Of a stretch of 29,499 nt of DNA, positions 7,634 through 15,601 are shown piece by piece. Each line of letters opens with the position of its first letter. Within the stretch, counting starts at the first letter, position 1. Made by a program: the position numbers and the translations under genes. The stretch comes from an uncultured Dorea sp. (GTDB lineage: Bacteria; Bacillota; Clostridia; Lachnospirales; Lachnospiraceae). Under the pieces are notes generated by a model, which worked only from the letters and a program-made list of their open reading frames with translations, was not told where the DNA came from and searched no databases. Location: contig CAJTQA010000044.1 of the NCBI GenBank assembly GCA_910578455.1, forward strand, positions 248 to 29,746, read 5' to 3'.

Positions 7634-10234
7634 ATGGAACAATATACAGTGACAGGAATGAGCTGTGCCGCCTGCAGCGCACGGGTAGAAAAGGCAGTGT
7701 CTAAAGTGCCCGGCGTGACTTCCTGCTCGGTGAGCCTTCTTACCAATTCCATGGGAGTGGAGGGGCAGGCGGATGCAGACGCAGTTATTGCCGCCGTCAC
7801 AAGTGCAGGGTACGGCGCGGAAAAAAGAGGCGGCGCAGACGGGAAGACGGGCGCGGGAAGTACAGGGAGAGCAAGCAGGGCAGACAGCATGGGCAGTGCA
7901 GCGGCGGAGGAACTATTAAAAGACCATGAGACACCGAAGATGAAAAAGCGGCTGATCGCATCGGTTTGCCTGCTGATTCCGATGATGTACGTGTCTATGG
8001 GGCATATGATGTGGAATTGGCCGCTGCCGGAGATTCTGGCGAAAAACCATGTGGCCCAGGGGATTATCCAGCTTTTGTTTGCGACGGCTGTGATGGTGGT
8101 GAACCAAAAGTTTTTCATCAGCGGGTTTCGGAGCATGATTCACGGGGCGCCGAACATGGATGCCCTGGTGGCGCTCGGAGCGGGGGCATCCTATGTGTAC
8201 AGCACTTACGCTTTATTTGCCATGACAGATGCACAGATGCGGATGGACATGGACGGGGTGATGGCGTACATGCATGAATTCTACTTTGAGTCGGCGGCCA
8301 TGATACTTACGCTGATTACGGTAGGAAAGATGCTGGAGGCAAGATCTAAGGGAAAGACGACGGATGCGTTAAAGAGCCTGATGAAACTTGCGCCGAAGAC
8401 AGCAGTGATCCTAAAGGCAGGGGAAGAGGAAGAAGTTCCTGTTGAGCGGGTGAAAAGAGGAGACATATTTGTGGTGCGCCCCGGGGAAAATATCCCGGTG
8501 GACGGTATTGTGCTGGAGGGCAGCAGCGCGGTGAACGAGGCAGCTCTTACCGGGGAGAGCATCCCGGCTGATAAGGAGGCGGGCGACAGTGTGTCGGCGG
8601 CAACGCTGAACCAGTCCGGATATTTGAAATGTGAGGCCACCAGAGTCGGGGAAGATACTACATTGTCGCAGATTATCCAGATGGTCAGCGACGCGGCGGC
8701 GACGAAAGCTCCCATCGCAAAGGTTGCAGACAGGGTGTCGGGCGTATTCGTTCCGGCAGTCATCGGCATTGCTGTGGTGACGACAATTGTGTGGCTCTTA
8801 GCGGGGCAGGGGATTGGCTTTGCGCTGGCGAGAGGAATCTCGGTGCTTGTGATCAGCTGTCCGTGTGCCTTGGGGCTTGCTACGCCGGTGGCCATCATGG
8901 TGGGCAACGGCATGGGCGCGAAGAATGGCATTATGTTCAAGACGGCTGCCTCCCTGGAAGAGACCGGGAAAACGAAGGTTGTAGCGCTTGATAAGACCGG
9001 AACGATCACAAAGGGCGAGCCGGAGGTGACGGATATCTGTGCGGCAGAAGATGTGACAGAAGAAGAGCTTATAGCCTATGCTTACGTACTGGAAAAGAAG
9101 AGCGAGCATCCGCTGGCGCGGGCAGTTCTTGTGCTCGGCGAGGGCCGGGAGAAAGAGATCGAGGACTTCCTGGTTGACGGGCAAGGGTATGAGAAAGCGG
9201 AAGTGGCAGGATTTTGCGCGGTTGCAGGAAACGGGCTGACCGGGCGGATGGGCAGCGATATACTGACAGGCGGCAGCCAGAAGTTTATTTCCGAGACGGT
9301 CAGCATTCCGGAAAGAATGAATGAGAAGGCGAAAGAGCTTGCGAGAGAAGGAAAGACTCCGTTGCTGTTCAGTAAGAACTGGAGATTTCTGGGCATTATC
9401 GCCGTGGCGGATGTTATGAAGGAAGACAGCCCTGCGGCGGTGAAAGAGCTTCAGGATATGGGCATCCATGTAGTGATGCTTACAGGAGACAATGAGCTTA
9501 CAGCCAGGGCCATCGGGAGGCAGGCGGGCGTTGACCAGGTGATTGCGGACGTCTTGCCGGACGGGAAAGAAAGCGCCATCCGCGCCCTGAAGAAAAAAGG
9601 GAAGGTTGCCATGGTAGGCGACGGAATCAATGATGCCCCGGCTCTGACCAGGGCGGATATGGGCATCGCCATCGGGGCGGGAACGGACATTGCCATCGAC
9701 GCGGCTGACGTGGTGTTGATGAAGAGCAGGCTCAGCGATGTTCCGGCAGCGATCCGGCTGAGCCGGGCGACTCTGGTAAATATCCATCAAAATCTGTTCT
9801 GGGCATTTATCTACAATGTCATCGGCATACCGCTGGCGGCGGGAATATGGATTCCTCTGTTCGGGCTGAAACTGAATCCTATGTTCGGGGCGGCAGCGAT
9901 GAGCCTTTCCAGTTTCTGCGTGGTGACCAATGCGCTGCGGCTGAATCTTTTTAAGATGTATGATGCAAGTAAGGATAAAAAGGACAAAAATAATGAAAAA
10001 AATAAATTGAAGGAGGATAATACGATGAAAAAAACAATGAAGATTGAAGGTATGATGTGCGGGCACTGTGAGGCGAGGGTTAAGAAGGTGTTAGAGGCTC
10101 TGTCGGAGGTTTCAGAGGCGGCAGTAAGCCATGAGGCAGGAACGGCTGTAGTAAGCCTGAGCGGAGATATTTCTGATGAAACGCTGAAAAAAGCGGTGGA
10201 AGAACAGGATTACCAGGTGACGGGGATCGAGTAA
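7634..10234 (+). CDS. copA: Cu(I)-exporting P1B-type ATPase with a C-terminal CopZ-like fusion
   Basis: This 866-residue copper pump begins with a metal-binding HMA domain with Cys11-Ala-Ala-Cys14, then a Gly/Ala/Ser-rich linker (about 60-95) and the P-type ATPase core. The core shows TGES in the actuator, the transmembrane ion motif SCPCALGLATP near 408, the phosphorylation motif DKTGT near 452, SEHPLARA and GDGINDAPAL. After the last helices and a Lys/Asn-rich linker (near 775-797), the frame continues into a second HMA domain with MMCGHCEARV, typical of the chaperone CopZ. ATG 7634 is preferred because GAGGTGG lies 9 nt upstream; GTG 7622 is the alternative. It expels copper from the cytoplasm under CsoR control. 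Confidence 0.93.
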   Translation: MEQYTVTGMSCAACSARVEKAVSKVPGVTSCSVSLLTNSMGVEGQADADAVIAAVTSAGYGAEKRGGADGKTGAGSTGRASRADSMGSAAAEELLKDHETPKMKKRLIASVCLLIPMMYVSMGHMMWNWPLPEILAKNHVAQGIIQLLFATAVMVVNQKFFISGFRSMIHGAPNMDALVALGAGASYVYSTYALFAMTDAQMRMDMDGVMAYMHEFYFESAAMILTLITVGKMLEARSKGKTTDALKSLMKLAPKTAVILKAGEEEEVPVERVKRGDIFVVRPGENIPVDGIVLEGSSAVNEAALTGESIPADKEAGDSVSAATLNQSGYLKCEATRVGEDTTLSQIIQMVSDAAATKAPIAKVADRVSGVFVPAVIGIAVVTTIVWLLAGQGIGFALARGISVLVISCPCALGLATPVAIMVGNGMGAKNGIMFKTAASLEETGKTKVVALDKTGTITKGEPEVTDICAAEDVTEEELIAYAYVLEKKSEHPLARAVLVLGEGREKEIEDFLVDGQGYEKAEVAGFCAVAGNGLTGRMGSDILTGGSQKFISETVSIPERMNEKAKELAREGKTPLLFSKNWRFLGIIAVADVMKEDSPAAVKELQDMGIHVVMLTGDNELTARAIGRQAGVDQVIADVLPDGKESAIRALKKKGKVAMVGDGINDAPALTRADMGIAIGAGTDIAIDAADVVLMKSRLSDVPAAIRLSRATLVNIHQNLFWAFIYNVIGIPLAAGIWIPLFGLKLNPMFGAAAMSLSSFCVVTNALRLNLFKMYDASKDKKDKNNEKNKLKEDNTMKKTMKIEGMMCGHCEARVKKVLEALSEVSEAAVSHEAGTAVVSLSGDISDETLKKAVEEQDYQVTGIE
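10025..10234 (+). CDS. copZ: Possible independently translated CopZ copper chaperone nested in the copA frame
   Basis: Within the fused frame, a perfect AAGGAGG (10010-10016) sits 8 nt before ATG 10025. From there a complete 69-residue HMA protein follows, with MKIEGMMCGHCEARVKKV and a betaalpha-beta-betaalpha-beta length typical of CopZ. This is what a free-standing copZ gene would look like if the copA stop codon had been lost. Separate translation would give a soluble chaperone as well as the fused pump. Visible: the ribosome binding site, start and domain. Inferred: that ribosomes initiate there. Confidence 0.45.
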   Translation: MKKTMKIEGMMCGHCEARVKKVLEALSEVSEAAVSHEAGTAVVSLSGDISDETLKKAVEEQDYQVTGIE

Positions 10235-10265
10235 TAAGAAGTTTCTGTAGTTTTTTTTAGGGAAG

Positions 10266-10313
10266 AAAAGCACTTGGTACAGTTTGTGAAGAGAACTGTA
10301 CTAAGTGCTTTTG
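10266..10313. terminator. Strong rho-independent terminator after copA
   Basis: Arms 10266-10284 and 10294-10312 form a 19-bp stem with one G-T wobble and a 9-nt loop. A-rich and T-rich flanks allow it to act on both strands. It separates the copper operon from the AT-rich island. Confidence 0.85.
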
Positions 10314-10344
10314 TATTGCATGATTTTGCTCATTAGAGGAAATC

Positions 10345-10440
10345 ATGGTCATAACTAAATCATGTTCACGATGTAAAAGTTTGAATAGAAAAAAAGAAAA
10401 TCTTGTAGTACAATGTAATTGGGCGTATTTCATGCTTTAA
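10345..10440 (+). CDS. Small 31-residue cysteine-motif ORF upstream of the methylase
   Basis: ATG 10345 follows AGAGGA by about 4 nt. It reads MVITKSCSRCKSLNRKKE and continues for 13 residues with one more Cys, giving C-x2-C-x13-C. Its TAA (10438-10440) overlaps the AAGGAGG of the methylase gene. The CSRC-KSLN and VVQC pattern recalls zinc-binding Com-type regulators of phages, where Com controls translation of a DNA-modification gene, but the expected fourth Cys is missing. It may be a truncated copy, a leader peptide or chance. No close homologue is recognised with confidence. Confidence 0.35.
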   Translation: MVITKSCSRCKSLNRKKENLVVQCNWAYFML

Positions 10441-10451
10441 GGAGGAATCCC

Positions 10452-11303
10452 ATGAAACCAATGTTTAAATACAGAGGTGACAAGTCGAAAGAAATTGATC
10501 GTTTTATTAATAATATGCCGAAAGATTATTCTGGATACATAGAGCCGTTTTTGGGAGGAGGAGCTCTTTATTTCCATCTTCAGCCGGATAAGGCAATTGT
10601 AAATGACATAAATTCTAAATTATTTTCTTTTTACAAGGAAATGCAGAAAGAATATCCCTTGGCGAGAAAGCAATTAGATAAATTACAAAAAATATATGAA
10701 GAAAATCAGACAATATATGAGCGGCTAAAGAAACAGCATCCAGAAGAAAAAGTGGAAAATAAGAATGAAATTCTGTACTATTTGATGAGAGATGCATTTA
10801 ATCATAAAATTGAAACAGAGTATCTTGATGCGGTTGTGTATTTTTTTATAACTAAAACGGCGTATTCTGGCATGATAAGATATAATGCAAATGGAGAGTA
10901 CAATGTGCCGTTTGGCAGATATAAATATTTTAATACGAAATTGATTTCTGATGAGCATTATAAACTTTTGCAAAGAACAGAAATATACAATTATGATTAC
11001 TCAAAGATATTTGATATGGCAGAGAAGGATGATTTTATTTTTTTAGATCCCCCTTACGATTGTATTTTTAGTGATTACGGAAATGATAATTATAAAGATG
11101 GATTTGGAGAGAAGGAACACAGAAGACTGGCTAATGATTTTAGAAATCTTTCTGTTAAGGCTTTGCTTGTGATTGGTAAAACACCTTTGACAGAGGAACT
11201 GTATGGGAAGTACATTGTAGAGGCATATGACAAATCGTATGCTGTTAATATAAGGAATAGGTTTAAGTCAGATGCAAAACATATTATTGTAACGAATTAT
11301 TAG
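10452..11303 (+). CDS. DNA adenine methyltransferase, Dam/M.DpnII-like (N6-adenine)
   Basis: This 283-residue methyltransferase opens with KPMFKYRGDKSKEI, has the SAM-binding EPFLGGGALYF near residue 32-42 and the catalytic DPPY at 199-202. This order (motif I before DPPY, with a target-recognition stretch between) is that of the D12/Dam class, which methylates adenine, often in GATC-like sites. ATG 10452 is chosen because AAGGAGG lies 6 nt upstream and the protein then begins as Dam proteins do. The gene is clearly more AT-rich than its neighbours, suggesting transfer. A short broken-looking ORF follows at once, which could be a lost restriction partner; the target sequence cannot be read. 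Confidence 0.88.
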   Translation: MKPMFKYRGDKSKEIDRFINNMPKDYSGYIEPFLGGGALYFHLQPDKAIVNDINSKLFSFYKEMQKEYPLARKQLDKLQKIYEENQTIYERLKKQHPEEKVENKNEILYYLMRDAFNHKIETEYLDAVVYFFITKTAYSGMIRYNANGEYNVPFGRYKYFNTKLISDEHYKLLQRTEIYNYDYSKIFDMAEKDDFIFLDPPYDCIFSDYGNDNYKDGFGEKEHRRLANDFRNLSVKALLVIGKTPLTEELYGKYIVEAYDKSYAVNIRNRFKSDAKHIIVTNY

Positions 11304-11315
11304 AGGAGAGATTGA

Positions 11316-11468
11316 ATGGCTTATTTAAAGAGCAAAACACTTTTTTTTACAACATCGCCCAGAACTCCATTAAAAATGATTCCAGAGATAGAAGTACTTG
11401 CAAAAATGGCACAGGATGAAAATGAATGGTATGCAAAAATCAAGGATAAGGCATTGAACTGGCTATGA
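11316..11468 (+). pseudogene. 50-residue stub after the methylase, possible restriction-enzyme remnant
   Basis: ATG 11316 follows AGAGGAGAG and lies 12 nt after the methylase stop, so it belongs to the same transcript. It encodes MAYLKSKTLFFTTSPRTPLK followed by 30 further residues, ending at TGA 11466-11468. The FFTTSPRTPxKMxPEIxxL opening reminds me of the N-terminus of some type IIS restriction enzymes (AlwI-like), whose partners are Dam-like methylases; this is recall, not a search. If correct, the nuclease has been lost except for its first 50 codons, leaving an orphan methylase. Confidence 0.4.
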
Positions 11469-11523
11469 TTAGTCTTTTATGGGACAAAAGGCATGAAAAA
11501 TATTTTATCAGGAGTGATGTGAG

Positions 11524-12381
11524 ATGTCGGGAAGACAGGTAAAGCTGGAACATGCGGAAAAGGGCAGCATCCTTTACCATTATACAAAGAGCAACGGAAT
11601 AAACGGCATTATCAACCATAACTGCTTTTGGGCGACAAAGAGCGATTTTTTGAACGATCCTACCGAGTTTTCGCACATATACGGCATTATCGAGGATGTG
11701 TGCAGGGAGAGTATTAAGGACGCAGAGCTTAGGGAGATGTTCCTTAAGGACTCGATCTATGCGGGAAGGGAGAAGAACAGGGAATATTTCGTGCTTTCTT
11801 TTTCAAAATGCAGGGACAGCATTACGCTGTGGTCGGAATTTGCGAACAAGACGGGCTACAATATAGGCTTCCGCAGCGACGGCATCATCGCAAGGATTGA
11901 GGAGGCGGCGGAGATTGCCTATCACGGGCTTGTGGTTTACGACGGGAAGAAACAAAAACAGCTCATTCGGAAAAATATCTGTAATTACCTGCCGAACCTT
12001 CTCCGCATGCCTCTTGAACAGATTCTTGAGGCAGGGAGGGCGGACAGGCAGGATGCTGCGTATGTGAAAGCGTGCAGGAAATTCCAGCGGACGGCGGATG
12101 TCTACGCGATGTTTTTTAAGTACGGGGGATTTGCAGAAGAGCAGGAGTATCGGTTCGTCTTCAAAAAGCAGAAGGATACGAAGGTGTATTTCCGGGCGAA
12201 GGACGGTTTCATGCTCCCGTATATTGAGATTCCGCTGAGTGAGAAAAACCTCCCCGTGGAGGAGATTGTGATTGCGCCCCAAAACCATATTGACCTGGCA
12301 AAGAGCGGGATGGAATATATGCTGCACACGAAAGGATATAGGACGGAGGTGTCATTGTCCAGTATAAAGCTGAGATATTAG
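11524..12381 (+). CDS. DUF2971-family protein
   Basis: This 285-residue cytoplasmic protein starts at ATG 11524 with AGGAG 9 nt upstream. It shows ILYHYTKSNGINGIINHNCF, then FLNDPTEFSH and FSKCRDSITLWSEFANKTGY, followed by IGF. These match the LYHY, NDP-E and LW-x-Y/F-A motifs of DUF2971 (PF11185). The family has no established biochemical function, though members are frequent in defence islands and accessory regions. Base composition is closer to the host than that of the methylase before it, so the two need not share an origin. No signal peptide or membrane helix is seen. Confidence 0.75.
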   Translation: MSGRQVKLEHAEKGSILYHYTKSNGINGIINHNCFWATKSDFLNDPTEFSHIYGIIEDVCRESIKDAELREMFLKDSIYAGREKNREYFVLSFSKCRDSITLWSEFANKTGYNIGFRSDGIIARIEEAAEIAYHGLVVYDGKKQKQLIRKNICNYLPNLLRMPLEQILEAGRADRQDAAYVKACRKFQRTADVYAMFFKYGGFAEEQEYRFVFKKQKDTKVYFRAKDGFMLPYIEIPLSEKNLPVEEIVIAPQNHIDLAKSGMEYMLHTKGYRTEVSLSSIKLRY

Positions 12382-12445
12382 GCGCGGCGGTGGCAGGAGA
12401 GCCGGGGAACAAAAGAGAAGCAGATTGCGGAAAGGAATAGATTAT

Positions 12446-13318
12446 ATGAGGCTTACAGGTATATCTGACACATATGTTTTGAATAACGGGGTGGAAATCC
12501 CTTGTGTCGCTTTCGGCACATACAAGGCGGCAGAGGGGGATAATGTTGAGATACTAAAGCGGGCGATCGCATGCGGCTACCGCTATTTTGATACGGCGTC
12601 CTTTTATGGAACGGAGACTTATCTTGGGCAGGCGGTGAAAGCAAGCGGCATTCCCAGGGAGGAGTTCTTTATCACGTCAAAGATGTGGAAGGATGAGATG
12701 GGGTATGAGGCGGCGAAGGAGGCATTTGCTAAAAGCCTTGAACGGCTCGGGACGGACTATCTGGATCTTTATCTTATCCACTGGCCGCAGCCGTCGCCGG
12801 ACTGCAGGGAGTGGAGGACAATCGATGCCGAGACGTGGCGGGCGCTTGAGGAGCTTTATGAAGCGGGGAAGGTGCGGGCGATCGGACTCAGCAATTTCCT
12901 GCCCCATCATGTAGAAAATCTCCTGAAAAACTGCCGCGTCCGGCCTATGGTGAACCAGATTGAGTTCCATCCGGGGCATACGCAGGAGACGGTTGTAGCG
13001 TATTGTAAGGAGCGGGGGATTCTCGTGCAGGCGTGGAGCCCTATTGGAAGGGGCAGGGTTCTTGAGGATGAGCTGATCGTGGAGCTGGCAGCAAAGTACG
13101 GCGTATCTTCGGCTCAGGTCTGCCTGCGGTACGCCCTACAAAGAGGCGTGGTTCCTCTTCCGAAGTCATCGTCCGAGGAGCGGATGAGGCAGAACCAGGA
13201 TTTGTTTTCATTTGAGCTGACGGAGGAGGATATGTACCGAATCGGGGCGATGCCGCCTGCTGGGTGGTCGGGAGAGCATCCGGAAAGGGAGAGAGTGAGG
13301 GTTTTGTGTAAAATTTAA
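12446..13318 (+). CDS. Aldo/keto reductase (AKR superfamily)
   Basis: This 290-residue NAD(P)H-dependent oxidoreductase reduces aldehydes or ketones in the cytoplasm. The catalytic tetrad is present: Asp49 (YRYFDTASFYG), Tyr54, Lys79 (FITSKMW) and His112 (YLIHWP). Cofactor-binding features follow, with GLSNF, VNQIEFHP, the WSPIGRG segment and PLPKSSSEER near the C-terminus. ATG 12446 is preferred over TTG 12425 because AAAGGA lies 9 nt before it and the protein then starts as AKR5-type enzymes do. The substrate is not predictable. The gene stands alone between the DUF2971 gene and a terminator. Confidence 0.9.
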   Translation: MRLTGISDTYVLNNGVEIPCVAFGTYKAAEGDNVEILKRAIACGYRYFDTASFYGTETYLGQAVKASGIPREEFFITSKMWKDEMGYEAAKEAFAKSLERLGTDYLDLYLIHWPQPSPDCREWRTIDAETWRALEELYEAGKVRAIGLSNFLPHHVENLLKNCRVRPMVNQIEFHPGHTQETVVAYCKERGILVQAWSPIGRGRVLEDELIVELAAKYGVSSAQVCLRYALQRGVVPLPKSSSEERMRQNQDLFSFELTEEDMYRIGAMPPAGWSGEHPERERVRVLCKI

Positions 13319-13330
13319 CTGATGATATGC

Positions 13331-13368
13331 GCCAGAGGGCTGGGAACGGCTGTCTGGCATTTTTTATT
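13331..13368 (+). terminator. Rho-independent terminator after the aldo/keto reductase gene
   Basis: GCCAGA (13331-13336) and TCTGGC (13353-13358) form a 6-bp stem around a 16-nt loop, followed by ATTTTTTATTTTTTT. It lies just after the reductase stop codon. Confidence 0.65.
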
Positions 13369-13405
13369 TTTTTCATCAAATTTTAATTTTTTTATGTGGA
13401 ATATA

Positions 13406-13435
13406 TTGACAAAAAATAGGGGGGGGGGGTAAAAT
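13406..13435 (+). promoter_or_regulatory. Promoter with an 11-G tract in the spacer
   Basis: A perfect TTGACA (13406-13411) and TAAAAT (13430-13435) are separated by 18 nt, and 11 of those are an unbroken G run (13419-13429). The secreted-protein gene starts 34 nt downstream. Slippage in such a run would change the -35/-10 distance from 18 to 17 or 19 nt and so alter promoter strength. The tract length may vary between cells and reads. Confidence 0.75.
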
Positions 13436-13469
13436 GGGGTATATCATTTAACTAAAGGAGGAAAACCTA

Positions 13470-14255
13470 ATGAAAAAAATGAAAAGAATTATGTGTCTTT
13501 TACTTGCAGCTGTTATGGTTTTCAGCGTAGGATTTGCGGTAAACGGCACGGAAGCAGAAGCGGCGGACACAACGTCTGCACCGAAAGCTGTGCGCTGCGG
13601 AGTCGGCGCGTCTAACGGAAGGTATTTATCAATTCCGTTAGCGTCTAACACAAGCACTATAAAAAACATCAAGGTATATCAGGGAAAGAAAAAAACAAAG
13701 AACCTTGTTGTAAAGAGAGTGTATACCAATCGCGATGAAGAGACTCCTTATGTGGAGTACAGAGTTTATGCCAAAAAGTCCGGAAAGTACACAATCAAGT
13801 ATAATGTGTACACAAATGGAAAAAAAGGCAAAACACAGCAGATTAAAGTGCGCGCTCAGGGATATGGGTCATCTATTGAATCTGTTATTGTAAACAAGAA
13901 GAACATAAGAAAATATGTTGCAAATTACAGGCCGGACGAGACTTACTATACATCAAAAGATAAGGTAACAGTTAAGTTCAAAGCGGCAAAAGGATGCAAG
14001 ATTAAAAAGATTGAGATGACTTACCGTGACAAGAATGGCAAAATGGTGACAAAGAAGATTAAGAACGGTAAGAAAGTAACACTTGGAAAGTACGCATCTT
14101 CACGTTCTTCAAGCTATAGCTCATCTAAAGAAATGTGGGCATATACGACATTTGAAATTACTTATAAAGACAGCTATAACAAGAATAGCGATACGTCTTA
14201 TGTAAGAATTGCCAGGAAGGCAAAGGGCTGGTACAACGCATCAGCAGAAGACTAG
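13470..14255 (+). CDS. Secreted lysine-rich protein of unknown function
   Basis: This 261-residue product has a clear signal peptide: MKKMKRI, a hydrophobic core LLLAAVMVFSVGFAV and a likely cleavage after AEA near residue 31. The mature part is very basic, with repeated KKKTKN, KKGKTQQ, KKIEMTYRDKNGKMVTKK and KKVTL stretches. Alternating polar and hydrophobic residues suggest beta-sandwich, Ig-like folds. A Ser-rich stretch (ASSRSSSYSSSKE) lies near residue 210. There is no LPxTG anchor, lipobox or enzyme motif. An AAAGGAGG site precedes the ATG. Positive charge would favour binding to teichoic acids, mucin glycans or host surfaces, but that is inference. Expression may be phase-variable through the poly-G promoter. 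Confidence 0.8.
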   Translation: MKKMKRIMCLLLAAVMVFSVGFAVNGTEAEAADTTSAPKAVRCGVGASNGRYLSIPLASNTSTIKNIKVYQGKKKTKNLVVKRVYTNRDEETPYVEYRVYAKKSGKYTIKYNVYTNGKKGKTQQIKVRAQGYGSSIESVIVNKKNIRKYVANYRPDETYYTSKDKVTVKFKAAKGCKIKKIEMTYRDKNGKMVTKKIKNGKKVTLGKYASSRSSSYSSSKEMWAYTTFEITYKDSYNKNSDTSYVRIARKAKGWYNASAED

Positions 14256-14291
14256 AGTGCTTTTGTCATACTATTGTATTTAAAATTCGCA

Positions 14292-14317
14292 CAGGCAGCC
14301 GGGATTCCGGCTGCCTG
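14292..14317. terminator. GC-rich hairpin between convergent genes
   Basis: CAGGCAGCCGG and CCGGCTGCCTG pair perfectly around a 4-nt loop (GATT). T-rich sequence follows only on the minus strand, and not as a clean run. It lies between the secreted-protein gene and dacA, which converge, and probably terminates one or both. Confidence 0.6.
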
Positions 14318-14323
14318 AAATTG

Positions 14324-15523
14324 TCAGAGAAGGAAATGCCGGCACACATCTTTAAATGCACTTGGCATATCTGTTTTCCGGACGGATTCCAATGCCAACA
14401 CATCAACGGTGCCAATCTCATTTTCATTTAGGTAATATGTTATGGTTCCAAGCTTATCGCCTTTTTTGACCGGAGCCTTTACGGATTTTTTGACATTGGC
14501 TTTCCGCTCTATGGAGTTTAGATCCGCTCCGGTAGTATCTACATAGGAAAACTTTTCTTTCTGAGAGACGGCAACATCTTCTTTCACGCCCCGTTTTACT
14601 TTGACGGGAGGAATATGCTGCAGGGAATCTTCCGTGTATTTCTGGCATTTGCCAAAGCCTTGGTTCAGAAGGGTGATGGCGTCTTTGTTCCTGATCTTGC
14701 TGTCGTCAGCCGCCATGATGACCGCGATAAGCTCCATATCGTCTTTTTTCGCTGTGGCGGAGATACAGAATTTTGCCTTGCTGGTGGAACCGGTCTTCAG
14801 TCCGGTTGCATATTCATAGTGCCTTATCAGCTTGTTTGTATTGCTGAGCCCGAACTCGGAAGAACCTTTCTTTGTCGTATGGGTGATGTTTTCCATCCAG
14901 ATGGTGCAGTAATCATGAATCTGAGGGTATTTTGTGATCAGTTCCCGTGACATGAGGGCAATGTCTCTTGCCGTAGTCAGGTGTCCTTTTGCATCCAGCC
15001 CATTGCAGTTCTCAAAATGGGTGTTTTCCATCCCAAGTTCCTTTGCCCGTTCATTCATTTGGGCTACAAATTCTTCTTCGTTTCCGCTTATGTATTCTGC
15101 CATAGCCACACAGGCATCGTTGGCGCTTGCCACGGAAATGCATTTGATCAGAGTGTCTACCGTCTGGGTCTCCCCCGGCTCTAAAAATACTTGTGAGCCG
15201 CCCATGGAGGCAGCGTATTCAGAAGTAGCCACCTCGTCTTCCAGCTTGATCTTTCCCGTATCTAACGCGTCAAATATAAGCAAGAGGGTCATGACCTTCG
15301 TGACGCTGGCGGGAGGCCTTTTGCTGTCAGGGTCTTTTTCGTAGATTATCTGCCCCGTGGAAGTCTCCATCAAAATGGCGGAGGGAGCCGAGATGACGTC
15401 GCTTTTTTTAGCTTTGTCCTTATCCTCCTTAGATTTCTCGGCTGCCTCGGCCGGAAGGGCTGCGGTGAACAGAAAGACTGCGCTAAGTACAATGCAGATT
15501 ACACGCTGCGTAATATGTTTCAT
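14324..15523 (-). CDS. dacA: Serine-type D-Ala-D-Ala carboxypeptidase (PBP5/DacA-DacF family)
   Basis: This 399-residue exported penicillin-binding protein trims the terminal D-Ala of peptidoglycan pentapeptides. A signal peptide (about 1-27) is followed by a Lys/Asp-rich stretch. The three active-site motifs are complete: SVTK, SAN (SVASANDA) and KTG (GLKTGSTSKA). The C-terminal portion has the beta-rich PBP5 C-domain, ending in SAFKDVCRHFLL rather than a long amphipathic helix or sortase signal. The gene is alone rather than in a spoIIA cluster, where dacF sits in many Firmicutes, so the symbol is by family only. Confidence 0.88.
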   Translation of the reverse strand: MKHITQRVICIVLSAVFLFTAALPAEAAEKSKEDKDKAKKSDVISAPSAILMETSTGQIIYEKDPDSKRPPASVTKVMTLLLIFDALDTGKIKLEDEVATSEYAASMGGSQVFLEPGETQTVDTLIKCISVASANDACVAMAEYISGNEEEFVAQMNERAKELGMENTHFENCNGLDAKGHLTTARDIALMSRELITKYPQIHDYCTIWMENITHTTKKGSSEFGLSNTNKLIRHYEYATGLKTGSTSKAKFCISATAKKDDMELIAVIMAADDSKIRNKDAITLLNQGFGKCQKYTEDSLQHIPPVKVKRGVKEDVAVSQKEKFSYVDTTGADLNSIERKANVKKSVKAPVKKGDKLGTITYYLNENEIGTVDVLALESVRKTDMPSAFKDVCRHFLL

Positions 15524-15543
15524 TAATAAGACGCTCCATTATG

Positions 15544-15561
15544 TACTATTATTATATAGTA
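15544..15561. promoter_or_regulatory. AT-rich palindrome upstream of dacA, with a possible -10
   Basis: TACTAT and ATAGTA flank a 6-nt centre. On the minus strand a TATAAT occurs at 15556-15551, about 28 nt before the dacA start. No good -35 accompanies it. The dyad could be an operator or simply AT-rich promoter sequence. Confidence 0.3.
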
Positions 15562-15601
15562 ATAGCAAGGGGCGGAAATTATGACAGATTCTTTTTGCAC
15601 A

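Noticed and set aside
8798..10066. Long open frame (422 residues) on the minus strand opposite copA
   Set aside because: Antisense shadow of a well-conserved P-type ATPase; no ribosome binding site or recognisable domain.
10381..10414. TTGAAT and TACAAT before the methylase as a promoter
   Set aside because: Spacing of 22 nt is too long and there is no extended -10; the promoter of this unit remains unknown.
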